From JADJSS01 sp964490845 (GTDB lineage: Bacteria > Bacteroidota > Bacteroidia > Chitinophagales > JADIYW01), in assembly GCA_964490845.1 (NCBI GenBank), contig CAZBED010000001.1, forward strand, positions 62,001 through 126,000: DNA of 64,000 nucleotides, read 5' to 3'. The notes below the pieces were generated by a model. It was not told the DNA's origin. It ran no database searches and saw only the letters and a list, made by a program, of their open reading frames with translations. Positions 16,314 to 23,915 of this stretch are shown in pieces (position 1 is the stretch's first letter; the number at the start of each line of letters is the position of its first letter). The position numbers and the translations under genes are program-made.

Positions 16314-18320
16314 ATGGAAACTATAAAATATAACAGAATCACCAAACTACTAGTAGCCAACCGCGGTGAAATTGCGGTGCGCATATTCAAAACCTGCAAA
16401 GAAATGGGCATTGCTACAGTGGCAGTCTATTCTGATGCGGATGAAAACAGTTTGTTTGTTAAGCTGGCAGACGAAGCTGTTCACATTGGCGGCAAACAGC
16501 CTTCAGAATCCTATCTAATAGTAGATAAAATCATCGATGCTGCGAAAAGAACAGGCGCAAATGCCATTCATCCCGGCTACGGCTTTTTGAGCGAGAAAGA
16601 ACATTTCGCACAGCGTGTGATGGACGAAGGCATGATTTGGGTAGGCCCGCATCCGAAAGCTATTGAAGTGATGGGTTCTAAAATCGGTGCGAAGAAGATT
16701 ATGCAGTCGCACAACGTACCCACCATTCCGGGCTATCAGGGCGACGATCAGAGCGAAGCCATCATAAAAGCAAAAGCCATTGAAATCGGCTTTCCGGTAT
16801 TACTGAAAGCCAGTGCCGGCGGTGGCGGAAAAGGTATGCGTATCGTTCGGCACGAATCCGAACTGGACAAAGCCATCAACGAAGCGAAATCTGAAGCCCT
16901 TTCAGGATTTGGAGATGACACCTTGTTAATCGAAAAATACTTCGATACATCGCGTCACGTGGAGTTCCAGATTTTCGGCGATAAACACGGCAATGCGATT
17001 CATTTATATGAGCGTGAATGCAGCATTCAGCGTCGCTATCAGAAAGTGGTGGAAGAAAGCCCTTCCCCCTTTATCACGGAAGATACACGCAAAAAAATGG
17101 GCGATGCAGCCGTTGCAGCCTGCAAAGCCATCGAGTACGACAATGCCGGAACCGTAGAGTTTATTGTGGCTCCCGACCAGTCGTTCTATTTTCTGGAAGT
17201 CAATACACGTTTACAGGTGGAACATCCTATTACGGAAGAAGTGACCGGTCTTGATTTGGTACGACTGCAGATTGAGGTGGCACAAGGCAATCCGATTCCG
17301 TTTAAGCAGGAAGCCATTCAGCAGTGCGGCCACTCGATAGAAGTGCGCTTTTATGCAGAAGACCCCGCCAATAATTTCATGCCGGTGAACGGAAAAATCC
17401 TGGACTGGATTCCATCTTCTGCTGAAGGTTTGCGTTACGACACGGGCATCGAAAGCGGCAGCGAAATTTCCACGTATTACGACCCGATGATTGCGAAAGT
17501 GATCGGTTCGGGTAAAAACAGAACGGAAGCCATCAATCGGCTGAAAAAAGGATTGCAGGAAACGGTGTGTACCGGATTTACGACCAACAAGAACTTTCTG
17601 ATTGCGATACTGAACAATGAAGATTTCCAGAAAGGCGATTTTGACACGCATTTCTTAGACAAGAAATTCCGCTACGAAGGCGAAAAATATCCGCAGGAAA
17701 CGCTGGATACACTGACCTGCGCGCTGATTCATTCCCGCTTTCTGCAACGTCAGCACGAAAGAACTGTCGCAACGGGCGTACCGGCAGGCTGGCGCAATAA
17801 TTTCTACCAACAACAAAAAGAAATGTATGCCTATCACGGATTCGAATTCCCGATAGCCTATACCAGCAAAGGCAATGCATTGGAAATTTCATTTGCAGAA
17901 AAGAATTTTACCTCTATTCAATCACTGTCAACCATCGACCATCGACCATCGACCAACCAACTCACCCTTGAGATCAACGGCATCCGCCGCAACTTCCATA
18001 TTTCCCAGAACGGCCATCAGTATTTTGTACAGTCGCCGCAACTCGGGCAGATTGTATTGAATACAGTAGAGCGTTTCCCTTCTCCAAATGAAGAAACCGT
18101 AAAAGGCGGTTATATCGCTCCGATGCCGGGCGACATTACTGTAGTATTGGTAAAACCGGGCGATGTGGTGAAATCGGGTGATGCCTTACTGAAAATGATT
18201 TCGATGAAAATGGAAAGTACCATCGAAGCCCACAGCGACGGCGAAGTGGAAGAAGTGTATGTGACAGACAAACAATTTGTGGAAGCGGGGACATTGTTAT
18301 TGAAGATGAAAGAAGAATAA
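16314..18320 (+). CDS. Acyl-CoA carboxylase, biotin carboxylase/biotin carrier (alpha) subunit
   Basis: A 668-residue biotin-dependent carboxylase alpha subunit that carboxylates biotin with ATP and bicarbonate and passes it to the beta subunit. The order is biotin carboxylase N-domain ('LVANRGEIAVRIFKTCKEMG'), ATP-grasp with 'SAGGGGKGMRIV' (about 165-176) and 'FLEVNTRLQVEHPITEEVTG', C-domain to about 450, a helical/BT linker, and a biotinyl domain with 'ISMKMEST'; the biotinylated Lys is residue 632. Around residues 540-549 the linker is made of a 7-nt array (ACCATCG units) read as 'TIDHRPSTN'. It is the partner of the beta subunit upstream, in the MccA/AtuF class. All catalytic motifs are intact. 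Confidence 0.94.
   Translation: METIKYNRITKLLVANRGEIAVRIFKTCKEMGIATVAVYSDADENSLFVKLADEAVHIGGKQPSESYLIVDKIIDAAKRTGANAIHPGYGFLSEKEHFAQRVMDEGMIWVGPHPKAIEVMGSKIGAKKIMQSHNVPTIPGYQGDDQSEAIIKAKAIEIGFPVLLKASAGGGGKGMRIVRHESELDKAINEAKSEALSGFGDDTLLIEKYFDTSRHVEFQIFGDKHGNAIHLYERECSIQRRYQKVVEESPSPFITEDTRKKMGDAAVAACKAIEYDNAGTVEFIVAPDQSFYFLEVNTRLQVEHPITEEVTGLDLVRLQIEVAQGNPIPFKQEAIQQCGHSIEVRFYAEDPANNFMPVNGKILDWIPSSAEGLRYDTGIESGSEISTYYDPMIAKVIGSGKNRTEAINRLKKGLQETVCTGFTTNKNFLIAILNNEDFQKGDFDTHFLDKKFRYEGEKYPQETLDTLTCALIHSRFLQRQHERTVATGVPAGWRNNFYQQQKEMYAYHGFEFPIAYTSKGNALEISFAEKNFTSIQSLSTIDHRPSTNQLTLEINGIRRNFHISQNGHQYFVQSPQLGQIVLNTVERFPSPNEETVKGGYIAPMPGDITVVLVKPGDVVKSGDALLKMISMKMESTIEAHSDGEVEEVYVTDKQFVEAGTLLLKMKEE
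17931..17958 (+). repeat. In-frame 7-nt array within the carboxylase alpha gene
   Basis: Three perfect ACCATCG units plus a degenerate fourth (ACCAACC) encode part of the linker before the biotinyl domain. The same ACCATCG word, same orientation, is found inside the first acyl-CoA dehydrogenase at 23463-23490. Confidence 0.85.
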
Positions 18321-18328
18321 GTGTGGCG

Positions 18329-18352
18329 ATTTAATAATTAAGTAATAAAACT
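18329..18352 (+). repeat. Short 8-nt array left of the DUF2971-like gene
   Basis: Three in-phase 8-nt units (ATTTAATA, ATTAAGTA, ATAAAACT) follow the carboxylase alpha stop codon. It is short and AT-rich, so chance is harder to exclude than for the other arrays. No matching array is seen on the right side of the DUF2971-like gene. Confidence 0.45.
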
Positions 18353-18424
18353 TCAGAATTTATGTCATTTTAAAACAAAATACATAAAACATACTGGCAA
18401 TAAAATCTGAAATTTGTAAAACAT

Positions 18425-19372
18425 ATGACTACTAGGGAAGACATAGATAAATTATATTTTGAAGAAGTCATATCATGTTTAGGATATGATTTTAGCAGAT
18501 TTGGAACTACTTCTATATCTTCATCAGGAGATTATGAGATGGATATTAATTATGGGATTGAACGTATCGGTAACGATAAAAATTTTAAACCACAGAAAAG
18601 AACATTTGTACATTTCACAAGTTTAAAATCACTAATATCAATCTTATCAGAAAAATCAATTCGACTATATAACATAAAAGGAACTAATGACATATCGGAT
18701 GTAACTCACTATGCTAAATTATTCAACATAGACAATAGCATTATCGAAAATTACAAGGATGAAGTATATATAATGTCAAATTGCTGCGGTTCAATTTTAA
18801 ATAGCGATGACGAATTAACTCTATGGCGATTATATGGTAATGATGGCTATGGGTGTTGTATAGAATTTGAATATTTAGAAGACCCAATTTCAACTAATAC
18901 CCATAGATACAACATAAATTATGTAAACAATGAAACAGAAAGATTGAAATTATTTTTTTTAAAACACAATGAATTCAATAATAAATATAAACCCTTCTAC
19001 ATCAATGCAGATAAGTTTATTTTGGACTTAGCTGTATTTCACAAATCAACAAACTATAAAATAGAAAAAGAACAAAGAATTTTCCAAAGAGTATACAAGA
19101 CCCTTAACTACAATAATATATTTTTTGATTTTAATTCAAAAAACACACTAACTAGCTATATAAAAATCCCATTAGATTATTTGGAAAATAAAGAAATCTT
19201 GGAGAAACAGGAAATAACTCCTAGAATAAAAATTAAGAAAATAATTTTTGGACACAAAAATTTATCAAACAAACTAAACAAAAACGAAGAAATAGAATTC
19301 TATTCAAAATTCTTCAAGTCACTAAGTGATTTACCAAAAATTGAGTACTCAAATTTAATAAATTACAACTAA
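18425..19372 (+). CDS. DUF2971-like accessory protein
   Basis: A 315-residue cytosolic protein with the layout of the DUF2971 family: 'FVHFTSLKSLISILSEKSIR' (about 60-79), 'WRLYGNDGYGCCIEFEY' (about 137-153) and a later 'STNYKIEKEQRIF'. The family has no established activity; members occur scattered in variable genome regions. It is visibly more AT-rich than the flanking catabolic genes, with runs of Asn, Ile and Lys codons, and has no link to acyl-CoA chemistry. Its stop codon lies 3 nt before the ATG of the enoyl-CoA hydratase, so that gene's ribosome-binding site is inside this one. This suggests a recent insertion into the operon that kept downstream expression. Confidence is high that it is a gene, moderate for the family. 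Confidence 0.75.
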   Translation: MTTREDIDKLYFEEVISCLGYDFSRFGTTSISSSGDYEMDINYGIERIGNDKNFKPQKRTFVHFTSLKSLISILSEKSIRLYNIKGTNDISDVTHYAKLFNIDNSIIENYKDEVYIMSNCCGSILNSDDELTLWRLYGNDGYGCCIEFEYLEDPISTNTHRYNINYVNNETERLKLFFLKHNEFNNKYKPFYINADKFILDLAVFHKSTNYKIEKEQRIFQRVYKTLNYNNIFFDFNSKNTLTSYIKIPLDYLENKEILEKQEITPRIKIKKIIFGHKNLSNKLNKNEEIEFYSKFFKSLSDLPKIEYSNLINYN

Positions 19373-19375
19373 CCC

Positions 19376-20200
19376 ATGCTATACACTCAACAAGACATCA
19401 GTAATTTCTCCGAGCAATCTTTCGCGTATCTGATTGTGGAAGAAAAAGAAAACGTGCTCAGCATCACACTCAACCGTCCGGACAAGCGCAATGCCTTTCA
19501 CATGCCGCTGGCCAATGAACTGGCCTATGCCCTCGCCTATGCGCATTACAACAACGCTATCTGGGCAGTCGTGCTGAAAGCCAACGGTCCGGTGTTCTGT
19601 GCCGGCGCCGATTTAAAAGCCTTCGCCGGTGCCGATACCACCGAAAAGCCATCTACGATTCCCATGCCGAAAGACATGGTGAAACTGGGCGATGAATTCA
19701 ACGGACTGCACAAGCCCTGCATCGCGCAGGTGCACGGCGACGTATATGCCGGCGGCTTTTTGATGATTGGCGGCGCAACACATGTTGTCGCGGTAGAAGA
19801 CGCAAAATTCGGCTTACCGGAAGTGAAACGCGGAATTTTTCCGTTTCAGGTCATGGCTACTTTGGAGCCGTTAATGTCTGCACGTCAATTACTGGATTTA
19901 TGCCTGCGCGCCAAAACACTGACAGCACAGGAAGCCAAAGAAATCGGATTGGTATCTGCGGTAGTAAAAGCGGAAGACCTCGAAGCCACCGTGCAGCAAT
20001 TGGTGGATGACATCAAAGAGCAATCACCAACTGCGATTCGTTTGGGATTAAAAGCATTCCATGAAATGAAATCGCTGAAAGCGGATGAGAAGCACAAATA
20101 CCTGCACGCCATGCTGATGCAATGCCTGAGCAGCAAAGACGCCGCAGAAGGATTGGCAGCATTCAAAGACAAACGGAAAGCAAACTGGACAGGGAATTAA
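19376..20200 (+). CDS. Enoyl-CoA hydratase/isomerase family protein
   Basis: A 274-residue crotonase-fold enzyme. The first oxyanion-hole segment is 'FCAGADLKAFAG' and the second 'HGDVYAGGFLMIGGATHVVA'. The catalytic region 'KFGLPEVKRGIFPF' keeps a Glu in the position used by hydratases. In this cluster it would hydrate the carboxylated product, a 3-methylglutaconyl- or isohexenylglutaconyl-CoA type compound (AtuE/LiuC-like role, inferred from neighbours). It begins 3 nt after the DUF2971-like gene. Confidence 0.9.
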   Translation: MLYTQQDISNFSEQSFAYLIVEEKENVLSITLNRPDKRNAFHMPLANELAYALAYAHYNNAIWAVVLKANGPVFCAGADLKAFAGADTTEKPSTIPMPKDMVKLGDEFNGLHKPCIAQVHGDVYAGGFLMIGGATHVVAVEDAKFGLPEVKRGIFPFQVMATLEPLMSARQLLDLCLRAKTLTAQEAKEIGLVSAVVKAEDLEATVQQLVDDIKEQSPTAIRLGLKAFHEMKSLKADEKHKYLHAMLMQCLSSKDAAEGLAAFKDKRKANWTGN

Positions 20201-20278
20201 TTAAACAATAAAACAATTCGATAATGAAATAATGATTTTTATGCAGCATTATTTCATTGCTTGATTACTTCATTTTAA
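20200..20278. repeat. Paired inverted 8-nt arrays with no gene between
   Basis: The left array has four units in 8-nt phase (ATTAAACA, ATAAAACA, ATTCGATA, ATGAAATA, from 20200). The right array has four (CATTATTT, CATTGCTT, GATTACTT, CATTTTAA, 20247-20278). Their inner ends form a perfect 12-bp inverted repeat, AATGAAATAATG (20223-20234) with CATTATTTCATT (20247-20258), around a 12-nt spacer. Together they fill the spacer between the hydratase and AtuA-like genes. The AATGAAATAATG-type word recurs around the damaged four-helix-bundle gene at 23654. Confidence 0.85.
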
Positions 20279-20287
20279 ACTAGAATT

Positions 20288-21679
20288 ATGAGCAAAACAA
20301 TACGGATAGCAGGTGCACAGGGTTTCTACGGTGATTCTCCGCTGGGTGCGATACAAATCGCCATGCAGGGAGAAGCCGATTACCTGATGCACGATGCCTT
20401 GGCGGAACTAACTCTTTCCATCTTACAGAAAGACAAACTCAAAGACCCAACCATGGGCTATGCCCGCGACATCGAAGTGCATGCGAGAACATTGTATCCG
20501 ATGGCCTTTTCAAAAGGTATAAAAATCGTAACGAACAGCGGTGGCCTGAATCCGGAAAGTGCTGCACAGAAAGTGAAAGCGATTCTGGAGAAATCAGGCA
20601 TCAAAGGAGTTAAAATTGCCACGATTACCGGCGATGACTGCGTCACGCGTTTAGAGGAATTTAAAGAGAAAGGCATATTGCTCGAAAACCTGGATTCCGG
20701 CGAACCGTATCCTGCCAAATATCCCGTGACACATGCGAATGTATACACGGGCGCACAAGCGGTCAAAGATGCACTGGATCAGGGAGCTAATTTAATTCTG
20801 GCAGGCCGCGTCGCAGATCCATGTCTTGCGCTTGGTATCATGGCACACGAATACGGTTGGAAAATTGAGGATGCATCCACGCAGGAAGATTTAGACCGTC
20901 TTGCATTTGGTATCACTATTGGCCACATTCTGGAATGTGGCGGTCAAGCCAGTGGCGGCAATGCCTATTCGGAATGGCCTATGCCTTACAGTGTTTCTGA
21001 TTTAGGTTATCCTATTGCACATGTCAACGATGATTGCACAGCGATTCTAACCAAAGCTAAAAATACTGGTGGAAAAGTTTCCCGCAACACCATTCGCGAA
21101 CAGCTCGTTTACGAAATCCACGACCCGACAAATTATATCACACCGGATGTGGTGGTGGATTTATCCAACATCCAACTGGAAGATATGGAAGAAAACCGCG
21201 TGAGTATTTCCGGCATCAAAGGTAAACCTCGTCCGGAAAAACTGAAACTCGTGATGGGACAGCACGAGGGATTTGTCACCGAACAATTTTTCTTCTTCTC
21301 CTATCCTTATGCCTATGATAAGGTGCAAATGTTCATTAAAGCTGTGAAAGAAACCTGGGCGAAACTGCCGGTACAGATTCTGGAATCGCGTTTTAATATT
21401 ATTGGTGTGAACGGTTTGCATGAAGATGCAGTAGATATTCCGGCAGCGGAAGAACTAAATCAACGCAGTGAACTGGGCTTACGCATCGCTGTCAAACACA
21501 AAGACGACCGCACGGGAAAAACCGCCATTGCGGGCATCACCTGTCTTGGATTAAACGGCCCTCCGGGTGTAATTTCCGTGCCGGGTTGGGGAAATATGAA
21601 CCGCGCCATGCTGAGTTTATGGCCGACATTGATACCGAGAGAATTGATAAAACAGGAAATAAATTTTGTTGAATTATAA
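20288..21679 (+). CDS. AtuA-family acyclic terpene utilization protein (DUF1446)
   Basis: A 463-residue protein of the AtuA/DUF1446 family, known from acyclic terpene utilization clusters in Pseudomonas. Recognisable parts are the N-terminal 'IRIAGAQGFYGDSPLGAIQI', 'TNSGGLNPESAAQKVKAIL', 'LILAGRVADPCLALGIMAHE', 'GHILECGGQASGGNAY' and a C-terminal segment 'ITCLGLNGPPGVISVPGWG'. Its exact reaction is not established; cluster context in other organisms ties it to steps around the carboxylated acyl-CoA. It is cytosolic, with no signal peptide. It pairs with the small AtuA-related gene downstream, which corresponds to the C-terminal part of longer AtuA proteins. Confidence 0.9.
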   Translation: MSKTIRIAGAQGFYGDSPLGAIQIAMQGEADYLMHDALAELTLSILQKDKLKDPTMGYARDIEVHARTLYPMAFSKGIKIVTNSGGLNPESAAQKVKAILEKSGIKGVKIATITGDDCVTRLEEFKEKGILLENLDSGEPYPAKYPVTHANVYTGAQAVKDALDQGANLILAGRVADPCLALGIMAHEYGWKIEDASTQEDLDRLAFGITIGHILECGGQASGGNAYSEWPMPYSVSDLGYPIAHVNDDCTAILTKAKNTGGKVSRNTIREQLVYEIHDPTNYITPDVVVDLSNIQLEDMEENRVSISGIKGKPRPEKLKLVMGQHEGFVTEQFFFFSYPYAYDKVQMFIKAVKETWAKLPVQILESRFNIIGVNGLHEDAVDIPAAEELNQRSELGLRIAVKHKDDRTGKTAIAGITCLGLNGPPGVISVPGWGNMNRAMLSLWPTLIPRELIKQEINFVEL

Positions 21680-21684
21680 AAATG

Positions 21685-21744
21685 TCACGGAGTTACACAG
21701 AGAAAAACTCAGAGTTCTCAGTGAATCTTTGTGAAACTCCGTGA
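21685..21744. repeat. Inverted repeat filling the AtuA/AtuA-related spacer
   Basis: TCACGGAGTTACACAGAG (21685-21702) pairs with 21727-21744 in inverted orientation at 16 of 18 positions, around a 24-nt centre. Like the other spacers in this operon it is occupied by short degenerate repeats rather than unique sequence; roughly 8-nt word spacing is visible but less strict. Confidence 0.75.
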
Positions 21745-21764
21745 TATAAAAAAATAAAAAAACA

Positions 21765-22085
21765 ATGGCAACAATCAAACTCATAGACATAGCGAGTGCA
21801 CGCAGCGGCGACAAGAACAATGTGTGCAACATCGGGGTGATGGCAAAATCAAAAGAAGATTATGCCACGCTGAAACAATACCTGACACCTGAAATTGTGA
21901 AAACACATTTCAGAGGGCTCATCAAAGGAAAAGTGGAACGCTTTGAATGGGATGCACTCGAATCGCTGAATTTCGTATGCCACGAGGCCTTAGACGGCGG
22001 CGCTTCCAGAAGTTTACGGATGGATACGTTGGGGAAAAACTTCAGTTCACATTTATTACGACTGGAATTAACAATTAGCGAATGA
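21765..22085 (+). CDS. AtuA-related small protein
   Basis: A 106-residue protein corresponding to the short domain found after AtuA, either fused or as a separate gene: 'IKLIDIASARSGDKNNVCNI', then 'FNFVCHEALDGGAS'-like 'LNFVCHEALDGGASRSLRMD', and a final 'LGKNFSSHLLRLELTI'. It has conserved Gly/Asp/His residues but no known fold motif that I can name with certainty. It follows the AtuA gene with an 85-nt repeat-filled spacer, and the two products probably act together. Its function is unknown. Confidence 0.85.
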   Translation: MATIKLIDIASARSGDKNNVCNIGVMAKSKEDYATLKQYLTPEIVKTHFRGLIKGKVERFEWDALESLNFVCHEALDGGASRSLRMDTLGKNFSSHLLRLELTISE

Positions 22086-22088
22086 AAT

Positions 22089-22120
22089 AATTAGCTAATG
22101 AGCTAATTGACAAATTATCA
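22089..22120 (+). repeat. 8-nt array between the AtuA-related and dehydrogenase genes
   Basis: Four units in 8-nt phase (AATTAGCT, AATGAGCT, AATTGACA, AATTATCA). AATTAGCT and AGCTAATT form a perfect 8-bp inverted repeat around AATG. The array starts 4 nt after one stop codon and ends 7 nt before the next ATG, so it is the whole spacer. Confidence 0.8.
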
Positions 22121-22127
22121 ATTTTAT

Positions 22128-23642
22128 ATGACACAATTAGAATCATACTACCTCACGGAAGAACATCAACTGTTCCGTAAGTCCCTGCGTGATTTCTTAG
22201 ACAGAGAAGTCCTGCCCTTCGTTGACCAATGGGAAGAAGACCAGCGGCTTCCAAAAGAACTCTTCAAGAAGTTCGGTGAAATGGGTTATTTTGGTTTATC
22301 ACAGGAAGAAAAATACGGCGGTTCCAATCTGGATTTCTGGTACGATGTTATCTTCATAGAAGAAGTTTCCAAATGCCTTTCCGGTGGTTTTGGCGCCAGT
22401 ATCTCCGCACATCCGTATTTATCGCTTTCTCACATGAAACATGAAGCAAGCGATTACCTGAAAGACAAATATCTGACCAAAGCCATTGCAGGAGAATACG
22501 TCGGAGCGCTTGCCATCACAGAGCCGCATGCGGGAAGTGATGTTGCCGGGATCAAAACTACCGCCGTGCGACAAGGCGATAAATACATCATCAACGGCAG
22601 CAAGGTTTTTATTACCAATGGTGTCTTTTGTGATTATATGATTGTTGCCTGTAAAACAGCCTCCACCGGCTCCAGTGGTATCTCTATGATACTGGTGGAA
22701 GGAAATACCAAAGGCATTTCCCGCAACAATCTGAAAAAGTTGGGTTGGAAAGCAAGTGATACTGCAGAGATTGCTTTCGACAATGTAGAAGTTCCAGTGG
22801 AAAATCTGTTAGGTGATGAAAACAAAGGATTTTACTATATCATGCAGCGTTTTGAACTCGAACGACTGACACTGGCGTTAGGTGCATTGGCCTCCTCTGA
22901 ATGGGCGATAGACTATACGCTGCAATATATGAACGAACGCAAAGCCTTTGGCAGAACCATCAATAAATTTCAGGTATTGCGTCATCGTATCGCTCAGTTA
23001 AGCGCCGAGATACAAAGCGTGAAGACATTTACCTACCATGTTTGCCGTATGCACAATGATAAGAATTATTGCGTGAAAGAAGCGTCGATGGCAAAACTGC
23101 TGGCTACGGAATTATCCGATAAGGTGGCCTATCAGTGCCTGCAGATGTTTGGCGGCTACGGCTATATGGAAGAATACAAAATTGCACGTTTCTTCCGCGA
23201 TTCGCGTCTCGGCACAATTGGCGGCGGCTCATCCGAAATTATGTGCGAGATTATCTCGAAGATGGTCATTGATGATGTAAATTATGAGAGCCAGGAATCA
23301 GGAACCAAGAGCCAGGACATTGGTATTGAAGATTTATTTTCTTCTTTACCATCCAGATTAAAAAAAGAGAAAGCGAATGGAGTTGAATTGAATGTATTAT
23401 TTGAGTTTGAGAATAACCTGAACTACTTAGTGGAAATAAAGGAAGGAATTGCAGCGGCAAAAACCATCGACCATCGACCACCGACCATCGATTTAACCAT
23501 CACCACAGATACAGCAACCTACATCGGCGTAGAAACCGGCAAACTAAATCCTCAGGAAGCATTTATGTCGGGAAAGATTCAGGTAAGTGACTTGGGCAAG
23601 ATGATGCAGTTTGGAGGTCTCTTTAGGAAATATAATAATTAA
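22128..23642 (+). CDS. Acyl-CoA dehydrogenase with a C-terminal SCP2-like domain (copy 1)
   Basis: A 504-residue flavin-dependent acyl-CoA dehydrogenase. The ATG at 22128 was preferred over an in-frame TTG inside the upstream repeat. The ACAD core occupies about 1-385: 'EEHQLFRKSLRDFLDREVLP', 'ITEPHAGSDVAGIKTTAVRQ', 'VFITNGVFCDYMIVACK', 'QVLRHRIAQLSAEIQ' and 'GGYGYMEEYKIARFFRDSR', with the expected catalytic Glu. A tail of about 115 residues ends in 'NPQEAFMSGKIQVSDLGKMM', an SCP2 signature. Two 7-nt arrays lie in the tail (residues about 388-397 and 446-454). It is probably an AtuD/citronellyl-CoA or isovaleryl-CoA dehydrogenase-type step, inferred from context. It is a close paralogue of the gene at 23916. 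Confidence 0.92.
   Translation: MTQLESYYLTEEHQLFRKSLRDFLDREVLPFVDQWEEDQRLPKELFKKFGEMGYFGLSQEEKYGGSNLDFWYDVIFIEEVSKCLSGGFGASISAHPYLSLSHMKHEASDYLKDKYLTKAIAGEYVGALAITEPHAGSDVAGIKTTAVRQGDKYIINGSKVFITNGVFCDYMIVACKTASTGSSGISMILVEGNTKGISRNNLKKLGWKASDTAEIAFDNVEVPVENLLGDENKGFYYIMQRFELERLTLALGALASSEWAIDYTLQYMNERKAFGRTINKFQVLRHRIAQLSAEIQSVKTFTYHVCRMHNDKNYCVKEASMAKLLATELSDKVAYQCLQMFGGYGYMEEYKIARFFRDSRLGTIGGGSSEIMCEIISKMVIDDVNYESQESGTKSQDIGIEDLFSSLPSRLKKEKANGVELNVLFEFENNLNYLVEIKEGIAAAKTIDHRPPTIDLTITTDTATYIGVETGKLNPQEAFMSGKIQVSDLGKMMQFGGLFRKYNN
23290..23317 (+). repeat. In-frame 7-nt array, dehydrogenase copy 1, linker
   Basis: Four units in phase (GCCAGGA, ATCAGGA, ACCAAGA, GCCAGGA) encode the linker between the dehydrogenase core and the SCP2-like tail. 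The paralogue has an unrelated 7-nt array at the matching place (25115-25142). Confidence 0.8.
23463..23490 (+). repeat. In-frame 7-nt array, dehydrogenase copy 1, SCP2 loop
   Basis: Four units in phase (ACCATCG, ACCATCG, ACCACCG, ACCATCG) encode a loop in the SCP2-like tail. The word matches the array in the carboxylase alpha linker (17931-17958). The paralogue has a different word in the same loop (25270-25304). Confidence 0.85.
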
Positions 23643-23656
23643 ACAATGAAATAATG
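23633..23656 (+). repeat. Left 8-nt array of the damaged four-helix-bundle gene
   Basis: Three units in 8-nt phase (TAATAATT, AAACAATG, AAATAATG). The array contains the stop codon of the dehydrogenase at its left end, and its last three bases are the ATG of the four-helix-bundle remnant. Its reverse complement resembles the array on the right side of that gene. Confidence 0.8.
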
Positions 23657-23896
23657 GAGAAGGAGGATAAACCAATATTAAAACTAACATTTGACTTTTC
23701 TGTTCAAACAGTTTTGTATTGTGAATCTTTAGAAGAGACTAAATACTGGTTAGAAATATGTAAACAAATCGACTCAAATCCGGACTGTAATTATCTGATA
23801 ATTAAGTTATCTGAAATCAGGAAAATCTTAACTAAAACATTAGCCACCTCAAAAAACAATCTTAAAAAAATAATTATTTCATTATTGAATTACTAA
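23654..23896 (+). pseudogene. Internally deleted four-helix-bundle (S23/IVS family) gene
   Basis: An 80-residue reading frame joining the first-helix motif of the family ('ILKLTFDFSVQTVLYCESLE', about 8-27) directly to its third-helix motif ('ETKYWLEICKQIDSNPDCNY'). The family's central 'RSGTSIGANYREA' segment, present in the intact relative at 15908, is missing; about 40 residues are lost without a frameshift. The frame still runs to 'TSKNNLKKIIISLLNY', the usual C-terminal helix. Start and stop codons both lie in the flanking 8-nt arrays. It sits between the two dehydrogenase paralogues. It is probably a decayed copy of the same cassette type as at 15908; a functional miniature cannot be excluded. 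Confidence 0.75.
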
Positions 23897-23912
23897 ATTA
23901 TTTAATTACAAT
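23873..23912 (-). repeat. Right 8-nt array of the damaged four-helix-bundle gene
   Basis: Five units in 8-nt phase (ATTATTTC, ATTATTGA, ATTACTAA, ATTATTTA, ATTACAAT) cover the 3' end and stop codon of the remnant gene and end 3 nt before the ATG of dehydrogenase copy 2. ATTATTTCATT is the reverse complement of AATGAAATAAT in the left array, so the gene is enclosed by inverted arrays. Confidence 0.85.
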
Positions 23913-23915
23913 ATC

